The notes: generated by a model from the letters alone, not told the origin. 64,000 bases of DNA from Bradyrhizobium sp. 200 (GCF_023100945.1 NZ_CP064689.1:3206001-3270000); one strand, 5' to 3'; positions 10,286-20,028 are shown, counted from the stretch's first letter. Made by a program: numbers and translations.

Positions 10286-11442
10286 TCAACTGATCGCTGC
10301 AACACATTCCGCGAACTTCTCAGCTGGGGTTTGATATAGCAAGGTCTTTCGGGGCCTTTCATTGAGCTGCCTTGCTATCGCACTGAGTTTGGCTTGGCTA
10401 TGCAGGGACAGATCGGTGCCACGCGAAAGATATTGGCGCAGCAATCTGTTGGTGTTTTTGAGCCGCGCTGCCAGGGAGACCGAGGGTCACAAAAGTAGAC
10501 CTCGACCTCGGTGGCTAATGTCAGGCGCTGATGATCGGCGAGCTCTTTGCCTCTGTCCCAGGTCAGCAATCGGTAGAGTTCACTGGGCAATCTCTGCGCT
10601 TGTTTGATCAGCGCCGAGACGACGCTTTCAGTATCCTTGTTCGCGACCTTGACCAGCATCACGCAGCGCGAATGACGCTCGACAAGCGTTGCGACATAGC
10701 TGTTCCTGGACCCGCCGATCAGGTCGCCCTCCCAGTGGCCCGGCACGGCGCGATCTTCAATAGATGCCGGTCTTTCGCTGATGGACACGGCATTCTTTAT
10801 CTGGCCGAGCCCGTTTCGTTTCAGGCTTGCGTGCTTGGAGCGGCGGATAGTCCGTTTCGCTCTAAGGTGCTCAAGCAGTTCTTTTTTCAGCACCCCCCGC
10901 GCCTGAATGAACAGGCTGCGATAGATCGTCTCGTGTGACACCTGGTTTTGCAGTTCCCCCGGACAGGTGCGTTTGAGCCAACCAGCAATTTGCTCCGGTG
11001 ACCATTGCTGCCGCAGCTTGATCGATACTGTCCGGCTCAGGAACGGACGGCAAGCCAGCTTGCAAAGCTTGAGACGGAGCGCCCGATCCCAAGCGGCTTG
11101 ATCCGACCGGGAAGCCCGATACCGATCCTATCCACCGTTGCGACTGACTTCACGGCTGATGGTCGATGCAGATCGTCCCAATTGCCGGGCAATCAACCGC
11201 AACGAACATTGCGTGCTGAGCCCTCTGGAAATTTCCTCCCGTTCAAAAAGGCTGAGCGCCCCCTTGGCTCGTCGCCGAGCTGGCGGACGAATGCCGCCTG
11301 TTGGCGAGATTGCCGAAAAGACCGAAGAGGATTCCCGGTCAAATCGACTTCCGATTGAACTCATCGGCTCGCCAGCCTGCCAGCGATCCCAGATCTCAGA
11401 CCGCTGAGCCGCCGAGTAATAAATGCGACATCGCTGTTTCAT
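10286..11442 (-). pseudogene. IS30-family transposase, frameshifted
   Basis: The minus strand carries a nearly full-length IS30 transposase in pieces. MKQRCRIYYSAAQRSEIWDR and REEISRGLSTQCSLRLIARQ are the N-terminal helix-turn-helix parts. The frame stops after REVSRNGG near 11128. Homology resumes in other frames with LRLKLCKLACRP and SHETIYRSLFIQARG. The DDE core is visible (GHWEGDLIGG, TWDRGKELADH), and a further small deletion after SPWQRGS shifts the frame again before the C-terminal PAEKFAECVAAIS. At least two frameshifts make it inactive. Clear terminal repeats were not found. Confidence 0.85.
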
Positions 11443-11535
11443 GCCCCACACCCCACCTTTGCCAAAAGATTAGTGTGTTGCGCTGACCGCGCAAAGCGGA
11501 CATTCAGCGAAATGACGATGTCGGCTAAGTGCAGA

Positions 11536-11742
11536 TGCAAAAGTCGGTTGAGACGGGCGGCGAAGCGTGATTCCGTTGTGTTGACGCGAATCTCGGCGAG
11601 GTCGATCCATGATGGGCCGTCTGAAGAGTGACCAAGGTCAACTGTTCTACGAGTTTCGTCTTGGCGATGCCGTTCCCGCAGATCACATGGTGCGGAAGAT
11701 CGACACCGCTCTCGATCTGTCCTGGCTCCGCAGCGAACTTGC
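11536..11742 (+). mobile_element. 5' stub of an IS1182-family element
   Basis: This segment is nearly identical to the left end of the intact IS1182 element at 37.9 kb. It includes the terminal TGCAAAAGTCGGTTGAGAC and the transposase start MMGRLKSDQGQLFYEF through LSWLRSELA. Identity stops abruptly at 11742/11743, where the sequence changes to a cyclase relic on the opposite strand. The remaining 1.3 kb and the right terminal repeat are absent, so the stub cannot move by itself. Confidence 0.88.
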
Positions 11743-12075
11743 ATCTGATCTCGAAGATTGGGATTTTTTCCGCGAAGCCCTTCGGGCTAATGCGATCAAC
11801 ACTGCGAAACAGAAAATGAGCCTCCGCCCGCAATATGATTTGATCACTCACCAGGGCCTTGGTGCCGTAGGTCTTGTTCAATGCCTTAAGCCGTGCCGCC
11901 AGATTCACCGTGGCGTCGAGCACAATGTAATTCTTGCGATCGGCTGAACCGATATTGCCGACCACGATGTTTCCGACATGCAAGCCTAACGTGATCGGGA
12001 TCCGCCGCCGGCGTTCCACATCGCCCATCACGGCATCGCCGATGAACTTGTCGACGGTGCCTTTGCTTGACATGA
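11743..12075 (-). pseudogene. relic of class III adenylate/guanylate cyclase catalytic domain
   Basis: The minus strand encodes GTVDKFIGDAVM, then, after missing residues, LGLHVGNIVVGNIGSADRKNY, TVNLAARLKALNKTYG and a tail resembling the C-terminus of these cyclases (RSVDRISPKGFAEKIPIFE). The metal-binding FIGDAVM and the GNIGS..R..Y motif identify the family. The segment between DAVM and the GLH motif is largely deleted, and the gene end is replaced by the IS1182 stub. Confidence 0.75.
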
Positions 12076-12176
12076 TGGCAGGGCAGTAAGGGACGAAATC
12101 GGCCGCCTGTGGCGGCTTGCAATCACCTTCCGGCGGCTTACCATCGATTAGTAGCTCACCCTGCAGGAGCGAAGCC

Positions 12177-12662
12177 ATGGAACTCACCGTGGTGCCCATC
12201 GTCAAGCCGGACGACGCCAACTTCATCTTCGGCCAGTCGCATTTCATCAAGACCGTGGAAGACCTCCACGAGGCGCTGGTGGGCGCGGTTCCGCGCATCC
12301 GCTTCGGGCTGGCCTTCTGCGAGGCCTCCGGTAAGCGGCTGGTGCGCTGGTCGGGCAATGACGAAGCCTCACTCACCCTCGCACGCAACAACGCATTGGC
12401 CATCGGCGCCGGCCACACTTTCCTGATCTTCCTGGGCGACGGGTTCTTTCCCGTCAACGTGCTGGCAGCTGTACGCGCGGTGCCGGAGGTCTGCCGCATC
12501 TATTGCGCGACGGCCAACCCGACAGAGGTGATCGTCGCACAAACGGAACTGGGCCGCGGCGTGCTCGGCGTGGTGGATGGCGCCTCGCCGCTGGGTGTCG
12601 AAACCGACGCCGACATTGCGTGGCGGAAAGACCTGCTGCGCAAGATCGGCTACAAGCTGTAG
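12177..12662 (+). CDS. adenosine-specific kinase family protein (DUF355)
   Basis: A 161-residue protein of the family annotated as adenosine-specific kinase (PF04008), best known from archaeal structures. Family segments visible are DDANFIFGQSHFIKTVEDLHEAL, FGLAFCEASGKRLVRWSGND and IYCATANPTEVIVAQTELGRGVLGVVDG. It is predicted cytoplasmic with no signal or membrane segment, and the length equals the family norm. The ATG at 12177 follows CAGGAGCGAAGCC. It sits between a cyclase relic and a LivF relic, so the neighbourhood gives no functional hint. Confidence 0.85.
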   Translation: MELTVVPIVKPDDANFIFGQSHFIKTVEDLHEALVGAVPRIRFGLAFCEASGKRLVRWSGNDEASLTLARNNALAIGAGHTFLIFLGDGFFPVNVLAAVRAVPEVCRIYCATANPTEVIVAQTELGRGVLGVVDGASPLGVETDADIAWRKDLLRKIGYKL

Positions 12663-12675
12663 TGGCTGGATGAAG

Positions 12676-13252
12676 CATGCCCGCGTTCGAGGTGACGAAG
12701 CTCGGAATCTCGCAGGTGTTCGAGGGCCGGCGTGTCTTCGAGCACCTCACCACGGAGGAGAACCTGATCGCCGGTGCACATCCGCAGCGCGACGCGGCGA
12801 AGGTGCGCAGCGGGATCGAGCGCGTGTAGGCCTACTTCCCCGTCCTGAAGAACCGGCGCGGGCAGGTGTCAGGCTACCTCTCCGGAGGCGAGCAGCAGAT
12901 GCTGGCGATCGGTCGTGCGCTGATGTCGGAGCCGAAGGTCATCCTCCTGGACGAACCGTCGCTCGGCCCGGCGCCGATGCTGGTCGAGGAGATCTTCGGC
13001 ATCGTGCGCCGTCTGGTGAGCGAGGAGAAGCTCGCCGTGTTGCTGGTCGAGCAGAACGCCACCATGGCGCTTGAGGTCGCCGATCATGGCTACGTCATGG
13101 AGACCGGCCGCATCGTTCTGGAGGGCAGCGCCGAACAGCTGCGTTCGAACTCCGACATTCGTGACTTCTACCTGGGACTGAACGAGGCCGGCTCACGCAA
13201 ATCCTATCGCGACGTGAAGCGCTACAAGCGGCGCAAGCGTTGGCTTTCTTGA
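12676..13252 (+). pseudogene. LivF-like ABC ATPase, truncated with internal amber codon
   Basis: The frame starting at ATG 12676 encodes LGISQVFEGRRVFEHLTTEENL, the mid-part of a branched-chain amino-acid LivF ATPase. It is interrupted by TAG at 12826-12828 where intact proteins read ERVYAYFP. The same frame then continues with YLSGGEQQMLAIGRALM, ILLDEPSLG, the C-terminal LLVEQNATMALEVADHGYV and a stop at 13250-13252. The first 75 or so residues, including Walker A, are missing, so even the downstream half could not bind ATP normally. Confidence 0.85.
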
Positions 13253-13310
13253 TCGCGCACGCGCAGAACGCCGGCGTGAGATGGAAGCCTGATGGACGTG
13301 CTGGGAGCAT

Positions 13311-14795
13311 GTGGGTCCGCGGAGCAAGCCACCCTTGAGTACGCAAACCGAGATCTTCCGGCGCCTCGTACGCGACCATATGCGATCGCCGCCTGTGCGT
13401 GTTGCACCGAGCGCGACGGTTAGCGAGGTCGTAAGCCTGATGACGGCGACGCCCGCGTCCTGTGCTGTCGTCATCGATGGTGCTGGCCGGCCCAGGGGCA
13501 TCGTGACGGAACAGGACGTCGTGCGTCGGATCGCGTGGCGTACGGAGCCCGGTCAAGGCGTCGAGTCGGTGATGACGTCACCGGTCGTCGTGACGGGGGC
13601 CGACGACTACCTTTTCCAAGCGGTCGCCTTGATGCGCCGTAGCAAGCTTCGGCATGTCCCCGTCGTGGACTGGAGCGGAGCGATGATCGGCATGCTCGCC
13701 CTGGACGAAGCGCTCGCCTCTTTGTCGAGCGAGAGCATGTCGCTCATCGAGCAGCTCACGCACGAGGAGAGCGTCGAGGGCCTGCACCTCATAAAGCAGG
13801 CGCAGGCCCAGCTTGCCAGCGCACTGTTGGAGAACAACGTTTCGGCGCCGGAGGTGCAGTCGCTGCTCACGGAGATCAACAACGATATCCACCGGCGTGT
13901 CTTGAGGCTGGTCGAAGCGGTGATGCGCGACGACGGCTGGGGGGGGCCTTCTGCGCGGTTCGCTCTCATTATCATGGGGTCGGGTGGGCGCGGCGAAAAC
14001 TTTCTGGCGCCCGACCAGGACAATGGCTTCATCCTCGCTGACGACGTCGGCGGCCAGGGCAAGCGTGCGGACGCATATTTTCTGGAGCTTGCCGAGCGCA
14101 TGACGCGGATGCTTGACGCGGTCGGCTTTCGCCTCTGCGTCGGCGATGTCATGGCCACCAATCCCGTCTGGCGCAAGAGCTTGTCGGATTGGCGTTGGCA
14201 GGTCGACAGCTGGATCAGGCGGCGCGAGTCCGAGATGCTGTTGAACTGCGATATTTTCTTCGATTTCCGTCATGCGTTCGGCGATCCCGCACTCTCAAGC
14301 GAGCTCCGCACCCATGTCACCGCAGTAGCGTCGGAGTACCCTCAGTTCCTCCGACACCTGTTCGCCATCGAAGCCGAGCACAAGGTGGCACTCGGCTGGT
14401 TCGGACGCTTGCGCAAGGAGTACCATGGGGAGGATCGGCAGGGTGTGGTGAACTTGAAGCTTCGTGGAACGCTACCGCTCGTGGAAGGTGCGCGGCTGCT
14501 TGCGCTTAAAGCCGGCATTCCGGCCACGTCGACTCTCACCCGGCTTGACTGCCTCAAGGAGAAGGGGGCCATCAGCGCTGGAGATCATGAGGATCTTGCC
14601 GACGCGTTCAGGCATATGACCCGTCTCCTGCTGCGCCAGCAGCTGAAGGACTTCAAGGCCGGGCGCAAGATCACCAACTATGTCCCCGTGGCTGATCTCT
14701 CACAACGCGATAACAAACATCTCGTGGCGTCTTTCCGCGCCATCGAAAACCTGCGTGCAACACTGAATATGGAATTCGCGGGACGCTCGCTCTAG
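13311..14795 (+). CDS. CBS-pair / DUF294 putative nucleotidyltransferase protein
   Basis: A cytoplasmic protein of 494 residues from the GTG at 13311 (486 if the TTG at 13335 is used). Two CBS motifs occupy about residues 20-140 (MRSPPVRVAPSATVSEVVSLM, VESVMTSPVVVTGADD) and probably sense adenine nucleotides. They are followed by a DUF294 nucleotidyltransferase-like domain with IIMGSGGRGENFLAPDQDNGF, the GS..R.E....DQDN pattern of GlnD-type enzymes, and a DUF294 C-terminal helical domain. In other proteobacteria such genes cluster with acetate-sensing CrbS-like kinases and DnaQ-type exonucleases. Here it converges on that kinase operon with a 27-base gap, which suggests one regulatory module. 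Confidence 0.85.
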   Translation: MGPRSKPPLSTQTEIFRRLVRDHMRSPPVRVAPSATVSEVVSLMTATPASCAVVIDGAGRPRGIVTEQDVVRRIAWRTEPGQGVESVMTSPVVVTGADDYLFQAVALMRRSKLRHVPVVDWSGAMIGMLALDEALASLSSESMSLIEQLTHEESVEGLHLIKQAQAQLASALLENNVSAPEVQSLLTEINNDIHRRVLRLVEAVMRDDGWGGPSARFALIIMGSGGRGENFLAPDQDNGFILADDVGGQGKRADAYFLELAERMTRMLDAVGFRLCVGDVMATNPVWRKSLSDWRWQVDSWIRRRESEMLLNCDIFFDFRHAFGDPALSSELRTHVTAVASEYPQFLRHLFAIEAEHKVALGWFGRLRKEYHGEDRQGVVNLKLRGTLPLVEGARLLALKAGIPATSTLTRLDCLKEKGAISAGDHEDLADAFRHMTRLLLRQQLKDFKAGRKITNYVPVADLSQRDNKHLVASFRAIENLRATLNMEFAGRSL

Positions 14796-14822
14796 ACTGA
14801 CGCGCAACTCGCCACGTTGCGG

Positions 14823-17597
14823 TCAAGTGATTTCGCGAGCGGCCGTGGCCGGGTGGGGGAGCTCGGCCGAAGAGGCTGCCGAAGGGATGCGGACGAAAAA
14901 AGTCGCACCCTGGCCGAGTTCGCTCTCGACCCAGACGGTGCCCCCGAAGCGCTCAAGGATATGCAAGCTGATCGGCAGCCCGAGACCGGTGCCCTGCGGC
15001 TTGCCGATCAATGTGTCGCCCGCCTGGCGGAAGCGCTCGAAAATCTTCTTGTGATCCTCCTTGGCGATGCCGACACCATTGTCACGAACGCTGACCAGGA
15101 CGGACCCCGCTTCTGCTCGCCCCACAATGGTTATCAAACCATTGTCCTTGTCGCAGAACTTGACCGCGTTGGAAATCAAATTGACCAGCACTTGCGTGAT
15201 CCGGTCGGCGTCAACAAGAATCCTCGGCAGATCCTCGGCCACGCGACACTCAAGCTTGATGCGAGGGTTCTTGGCGAAGAGGCCGGCCGTTGCGGCGAGC
15301 GCGTTGTCGATCACCTTCCTTGGCTCGATCCTGGCCAGTTGCCAATCCGTCTGGCCGGCCTCCATCTTGGCGAGGTCGAGGATGTCGTTGACAAGCCTAG
15401 TCAGCCGCTCGGTTTCCTGAACGATAGTACCAAGGAACATCTTGCGTTGCTCGACGGGAATGTCCGGATTGTCGTGCACGATCTCACTGAAGGAGCGGAT
15501 CGAGGTAAGCGGTGTCCTGAACTCATGGCTGATCGTCGAGACAAAGTCGTCCTTCATCTTGTCGAGCTCCTTGAGCCGCTCGTTGGCCGCCCTGAGCTCT
15601 GCCGTCGCAGCCTCGAGCTGCTGCGACTTCTCCTCCAGTTGACGGCTGTAGACAACGAGTTGAGAAGCCTCGTCAAGGATCTGCATGACCTCGTCGATGT
15701 CGTGCATCTCCTCCCTCAACACTGAGGCGATCATGATCCGCGCGGAGGCCGCGCCAATGGCGCCGGCGAGTTGCCGCTCCGCGTAATGCACGATGTCCGC
15801 GTCCGCCGCATGCGCATCGTCGAGCCGGCGCCTTCGGTCGCGCTCGAAGCGCTGGAGGGCTTGGTCCGTCAGGGTCTCACCGATGAAGCGGTTCGAGAGG
15901 CGACGGAGGTCGCCAATCGTAGCCGTGCCACGCCAAATGCGAGCGCCCTCGGATGGCTGCTTGAAGATGTCCACAAACTGTACGGCCTGGCTGCGCTCGA
16001 TCATGGTCTGGGTCGTCATAAGCGACACAGCAACGTAGAACCCGACATTGATCACCATGGTCCAGAACAGGGCGTGCGCGATGGGATCGAGGCCGGAAAG
16101 CCCGAGCAACGCATAGGAACTGAACAGCGCAAGCCCCCAGGGGCCGTCCTGCACGAAGCTCTCTGAGATCCACCCCGATCGTGCGAACGAAGGCAGCAGC
16201 AACGTGTAGATCCACACCAGGAACCCGGTGCTCAATCCAGCCAGAGCGCCGAGCCGGGTCGCTCCCTTCCACAGGATGCCGCCGAGGATGGCGGGTGCGA
16301 ACTGTGCGGCGGCGACGAACGACATGAGCCCGATGGAGACCAGCGCGTAGGATTCGCCGATCAGCCGGACATACGCGTAGCCTAGCAGGATCACGAAGAT
16401 GATGGCGCTGCGGCGGATGGCGAGCATGAGGCCGGTCAGATCCTTGCGCTCCGAGAGATGCAGGCGGCCGAATCGCAAGAGGAGGGGCATGACGAGATCG
16501 TTCGACACCATGGTGGCCAGGGCAATGGTTTCGACAATGATCATGCCCGTTGCCGCGGAGAGGCCGCCGATGAATGCGAACAGCGCGATGGCCGGAAAAT
16601 GCTCGGCCATCGGCACGGTCAACACGAAGGTGTCGCCGTCGACGGTATTTCCGGAAAAGTGGAGGAGCCCGCCAAAAGCGATCGGCAGGACGAAAATGTT
16701 GATGAGCAGCATGTAGAGCGGGAACAGCCAGATGGCCTTCTTGATGTGGCGTTCATCCACATTCTCGACCACCAGCACCTGAAACTGGCGCGGCAGCAAA
16801 ACAATGGCTGCCATCGAGACCAGCGTCAGCGAAATCCAGCTCGAATACCCACCGGCGGCCTCGAGCGTAAAAAGACGCGCGAGGACTGGATCGGTGGCAG
16901 CGCGCGAGAACACTTCGCCGAAGCCACCATAGATGCCGTAGGTGACGAACAGCCCAACCGCCAGGAAAGCGAACAGCTTGACCACCGACTCGAAGGCAAT
17001 CGCCGCCACCATGCCCTCATGTCGCTCGCTGGCGTCGATGTGCCGCGTGCCAAACAAGATGGCAAATGCGGCCATGATCACGGCCACATAGAGCGCCGTG
17101 TCCTGCAGGACCGGTGTCGAGCCAAGCTTGGCCGGCATCACGATGTCCGGGTAGTGCTGGAGCACGGCGAAGCTCGTCGAGATCGCCTTCAGCTGTAGCG
17201 AGATGTAGGGCATGATGCCGACGACGGCGATGATGGTCACCAACCCGCCCAGGAAGGAACTCTTGCCATAGCGCGAGGCAACGAAGTCGGCAATTGAGGT
17301 AATGCGATTGACCTTGCTGATGCGGATGATCTTGCGGATCAGAAACCAGCCAAGGATGAAGGTCAGCGTCGGGCCAAGATATATGGGCAGGAAACTGACG
17401 CCCGAGGACGCGGCCCGTCCAACGCTGCCGTAGAAGGTCCAGGCTGTGGCGTACACGGCGATGGACAGCGCAAAGATGTAGGGGCTCGCGATAATGCTCC
17501 GGCCCTGATCCGCGCGGCGGTCGCCATAGTAGGCGATGGCGAACAGGATCGAGAGATAGAGGAAGGAGACCGTGACTATGACGTACCCGCCCAGCAT
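14823..17597 (-). CDS. SLC5 symporter-STAC-histidine kinase (CrbS/CbrA-like)
   Basis: A 924-residue membrane sensor. About 13 transmembrane segments of a sodium/solute symporter (SLC5) domain fill residues 1-510. A STAC-like linker follows (WRGTATIGDLRRLSNRFIG, about 550-640), then a coiled coil and a kinase core. The phospho-acceptor is His691 in TISHEFRTPLTSIRSF. The ATPase boxes are NLISNAVKF, VRDNGVGIA and GTGLGLPI. Relatives CrbS and CbrA sense or transport acetate, histidine or other carbon sources and phosphorylate a response regulator. The ATG at 17597 lies one codon past the TGA of the small membrane gene, so translation is coupled. Confidence 0.92.
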   Translation of the reverse strand: MLGGYVIVTVSFLYLSILFAIAYYGDRRADQGRSIIASPYIFALSIAVYATAWTFYGSVGRAASSGVSFLPIYLGPTLTFILGWFLIRKIIRISKVNRITSIADFVASRYGKSSFLGGLVTIIAVVGIMPYISLQLKAISTSFAVLQHYPDIVMPAKLGSTPVLQDTALYVAVIMAAFAILFGTRHIDASERHEGMVAAIAFESVVKLFAFLAVGLFVTYGIYGGFGEVFSRAATDPVLARLFTLEAAGGYSSWISLTLVSMAAIVLLPRQFQVLVVENVDERHIKKAIWLFPLYMLLINIFVLPIAFGGLLHFSGNTVDGDTFVLTVPMAEHFPAIALFAFIGGLSAATGMIIVETIALATMVSNDLVMPLLLRFGRLHLSERKDLTGLMLAIRRSAIIFVILLGYAYVRLIGESYALVSIGLMSFVAAAQFAPAILGGILWKGATRLGALAGLSTGFLVWIYTLLLPSFARSGWISESFVQDGPWGLALFSSYALLGLSGLDPIAHALFWTMVINVGFYVAVSLMTTQTMIERSQAVQFVDIFKQPSEGARIWRGTATIGDLRRLSNRFIGETLTDQALQRFERDRRRRLDDAHAADADIVHYAERQLAGAIGAASARIMIASVLREEMHDIDEVMQILDEASQLVVYSRQLEEKSQQLEAATAELRAANERLKELDKMKDDFVSTISHEFRTPLTSIRSFSEIVHDNPDIPVEQRKMFLGTIVQETERLTRLVNDILDLAKMEAGQTDWQLARIEPRKVIDNALAATAGLFAKNPRIKLECRVAEDLPRILVDADRITQVLVNLISNAVKFCDKDNGLITIVGRAEAGSVLVSVRDNGVGIAKEDHKKIFERFRQAGDTLIGKPQGTGLGLPISLHILERFGGTVWVESELGQGATFFVRIPSAASSAELPHPATAAREIT

Positions 17598-17600
17598 GGC

Positions 17601-17870
17601 TCAGGCTCGCGGTCTGCGGTTGGGACCCTGGTCGGGATTCGGGCCAGGCTCGCTTTCGGCAATCTCCTCGTCGGGGTCCGGCCGCTCGACGATCAACACC
17701 GTGAGGGCGATCAACAACGCCCAGGAGAGAAACAAATAGAGGTAGAGCGGTGGTATCCCACCCACGAAGGTGGCCTTGTCGAAGGCGCCGATCAGCGGCG
17801 GTGTGAGCAGCAGCAAACCGAACAGGAATAAGCCGATCAAGCGCTCAGCAATCAATCCTCGCCTTGGCAT
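17601..17870 (-). CDS. small two-helix membrane protein in the kinase operon
   Basis: An 89-residue protein with two hydrophobic segments (LIGLFLFGLLLLTPPLIGAF and LYLYLFLSWALLIALTVLIV) and an acidic, proline-rich C-terminal tail. It resembles the short membrane partners encoded just before SLC5 symporters (DUF485/DUF4212-like in layout, though I cannot assign a family). The start at 17870 is chosen over the GTG at 17879 because AGAGGTGACACAC precedes it at normal spacing. A role as accessory subunit of the symporter-kinase is inferred from adjacency only. Confidence 0.75.
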   Translation of the reverse strand: MPRRGLIAERLIGLFLFGLLLLTPPLIGAFDKATFVGGIPPLYLYLFLSWALLIALTVLIVERPDPDEEIAESEPGPNPDQGPNRRPRA

Positions 17871-17922
17871 GTGTGTCACCTCTATGCGCTCTTCGCTGCG
17901 TTGCTGCCTCGGCGGCGCGAGA

Positions 17923-20028
17923 TCATGTAAGTTGTGCCTGCTGACGACGCTGCTCCATCATCCGGCTTGAGATCCTGGCGGCTTGACCGAGCGTCTCGAT
18001 CCCGCGGGCTTTCAACAGATCCAGGAGCTTCACGAAGATCGCGGCCGTGGTCATGGCGTCGCCGATTGCGGTGTGCCTGCGAATGACCTCGACACCCAGT
18101 CGTTCGGCAGTGGCGGTCAGCGAAAAATCGGACACATCCGGTTGCAGATACACGGACAGAAGCAGGGCATCGAGCACCGGGTTGTCGAATTTGACGCCTG
18201 CCTGCTCGGCTCCGTTCTCAAGGAATTTCATGTCGAACGCGGCGTTATAGGCGACGAGCACGGAGTCGGCGATGAAGGACTTGAACTGTGGCAAGATGAC
18301 ATGGGCAGGGGGCTTGTCGCGCACCATTTCGGTGGTGATGCCGTGAATTCGCGTGGTGCTGGCCGGGATAGCGCGGCTCGGATTGATCAGCCGCTCGAAC
18401 GTCTCGCCCGTCAGGATGCGACCATTGACCACACGAACCGCTCCGATTGAGATGAGCTCATCGCCCTCGTTGGGCCTGAGGCCGGTGGTCTCGGTGTCAA
18501 AGACGACCAGGTTGAGCTTGCGCAACGGCGTGTCCCTGATTGCCTCAGTCGAAGGAGCAAACAGGTCGAAGTCATATAGTTCCGGCATAGGCGCACCGCG
18601 GTCCGACCGTTCCGGGGCGCGTGGCCGCTCGGTCTTCCTTAGCGGCAATCTGAGGCACGTGCGCCCCTCTGGCAGCGCCTGGCTCCATAGCTCGCTGCCA
18701 TGCCGCTCCACGATCTGGCGGACTGTGCGGTTGCCGATCGTGCCCTTCAGCGGCTCCGCCAGCCAGGCTTCGATAATCGCCGAGGCGAGCGGTGCGCCGT
18801 CCCAAACCACCTCGACGTAGACGTACTCGTCTCGCACCACGGCGCCGATATCGAAGGCGGCTTTCGCCGTGTGCCTGGCAACGGCGCGGATGAGATGCTC
18901 GAGCGCAAGCACCAGCAAGTGGCTGTCGGCATGAATCCAGACCGGCACGCCCACGGGCGTGACCTGGATGCCGTCGGCGTCTGCCAAATGCCTGCGGACG
19001 GCGCGGAACAGATCCAGCGAGTAGATGTCGGCCAACGGCCACTGACCCGTCGCTAGGCGTTCGTAACGCTGCGCAACGTCGGCAAAGCTCCGATCGAGCG
19101 TTCCGACCTCCTTGCCAATGACTTCTTGAAAGACGCGGCGCTCGCCCGCTTCGAGCTCTCCCGCCAGCATTTCGGCAGCGGCGCGCAAGCTTGCAAGTGG
19201 CCGTCGCCATTCCATGGCGACCTCACGCAAGAGCGCATCGCGCTGCGTCACGCTTTCGAGCTCGGCGCCGACATCGGCAAAGGTCAACACGTAGCCTGAG
19301 GCGCGGCCCGAAGGTTCGCGCACCAAGCTGAGCCTCGCCTGCAGCAAAGTAGCAAGGTCGACCGACGCACAGACGAAGCGGCGCGTCGTGGAATCGAGCG
19401 TCGATTCTCCGGTGGACTGGGCTTCATCGCCGGCTGCGTCCTCTGACCGTTGCAGGAGCAGCTCGAGCGTCAATAGCACGGGCTCTCGCGTCAGCACGCC
19501 AAACAATGAGCGGGCAAGCCCAAGCGTATCGCGCGCGTTGAGTATGCGGGCGGCGGCTTGGTTGTAGAGGAGTATGCGATGCTCGAGATTGCAGACGATC
19601 ACACCTTCGGAGAGATCGAGCAGGATGGCCTCGAGCCGGCTCTTCTGTTCCTCCGCACGCCGCGTGGCAGCATCTACGGCCTCCTGTGTCTCGCCACGCG
19701 CGGCTCGGAGCGCGCTGAGTATTTTGTCGACCGCCGTTGGGAGTCCATTGAGCAAGTGGCCGCGATCGACCGCGAGCGGTCGATCGACGCGTATCTGCGA
19801 CTGCATCAGCAGCTCCCGCTTCAGAGTGGCCAGGGGCTTGAGGAGCTTGACATGCAGCAGAGCCGAAGCCAGCCCAACCAAAGCGGCGACGACGGCAAAT
19901 GCGATGGACATGTAAACGCCGACCGCTCCGCCACCTTGCACCGCCAGCCACAGCGCAACGCCGGACACAGCGAAGGCGGCAAGCGCCAATGCTGCGAGGA
20001 GGATTGGTATCGCAACGGCAGCCTGCAT
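17923..20028 (-). CDS. membrane PAS / degenerate histidine kinase fused to DnaQ-type 3'-5' exonuclease
   Basis: A 701-residue fusion. Two transmembrane helices (about 5-29 and 37-59) are followed by a coiled segment, a PAS domain (132-250) and a dimerisation-like region. In that region the expected SHEFRTPL reads AMEWRRPL, so Met272 replaces the phospho-histidine. The ATPase-like part (to about 480) lacks the N-box asparagine and the DxGxG box. The C-terminus is a DEDDh exonuclease with all residues visible: Asp511 and Glu513 (VVFDTETTGL), Asp599 (AYNAAFDMKFL), His652 and Asp657 (HTAIGD). The sensor half is thus predicted to be a pseudokinase and the nuclease intact. The ATG at 20028 lies 20 bases after the receiver gene. 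Confidence 0.88.
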   Translation of the reverse strand: MQAAVAIPILLAALALAAFAVSGVALWLAVQGGGAVGVYMSIAFAVVAALVGLASALLHVKLLKPLATLKRELLMQSQIRVDRPLAVDRGHLLNGLPTAVDKILSALRAARGETQEAVDAATRRAEEQKSRLEAILLDLSEGVIVCNLEHRILLYNQAAARILNARDTLGLARSLFGVLTREPVLLTLELLLQRSEDAAGDEAQSTGESTLDSTTRRFVCASVDLATLLQARLSLVREPSGRASGYVLTFADVGAELESVTQRDALLREVAMEWRRPLASLRAAAEMLAGELEAGERRVFQEVIGKEVGTLDRSFADVAQRYERLATGQWPLADIYSLDLFRAVRRHLADADGIQVTPVGVPVWIHADSHLLVLALEHLIRAVARHTAKAAFDIGAVVRDEYVYVEVVWDGAPLASAIIEAWLAEPLKGTIGNRTVRQIVERHGSELWSQALPEGRTCLRLPLRKTERPRAPERSDRGAPMPELYDFDLFAPSTEAIRDTPLRKLNLVVFDTETTGLRPNEGDELISIGAVRVVNGRILTGETFERLINPSRAIPASTTRIHGITTEMVRDKPPAHVILPQFKSFIADSVLVAYNAAFDMKFLENGAEQAGVKFDNPVLDALLLSVYLQPDVSDFSLTATAERLGVEVIRRHTAIGDAMTTAAIFVKLLDLLKARGIETLGQAARISSRMMEQRRQQAQLT

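Noticed and set aside
11525..12499. 324-codon minus-strand frame across IS1182 stub and cyclase relic
   Set aside because: Composite of antisense kinase-like-gene sequence, a cyclase relic and antisense IS sequence; no intact protein family over its length.
14817..15725. 302-codon plus-strand frame opposite the histidine kinase
   Set aside because: Antisense of the conserved kinase core.
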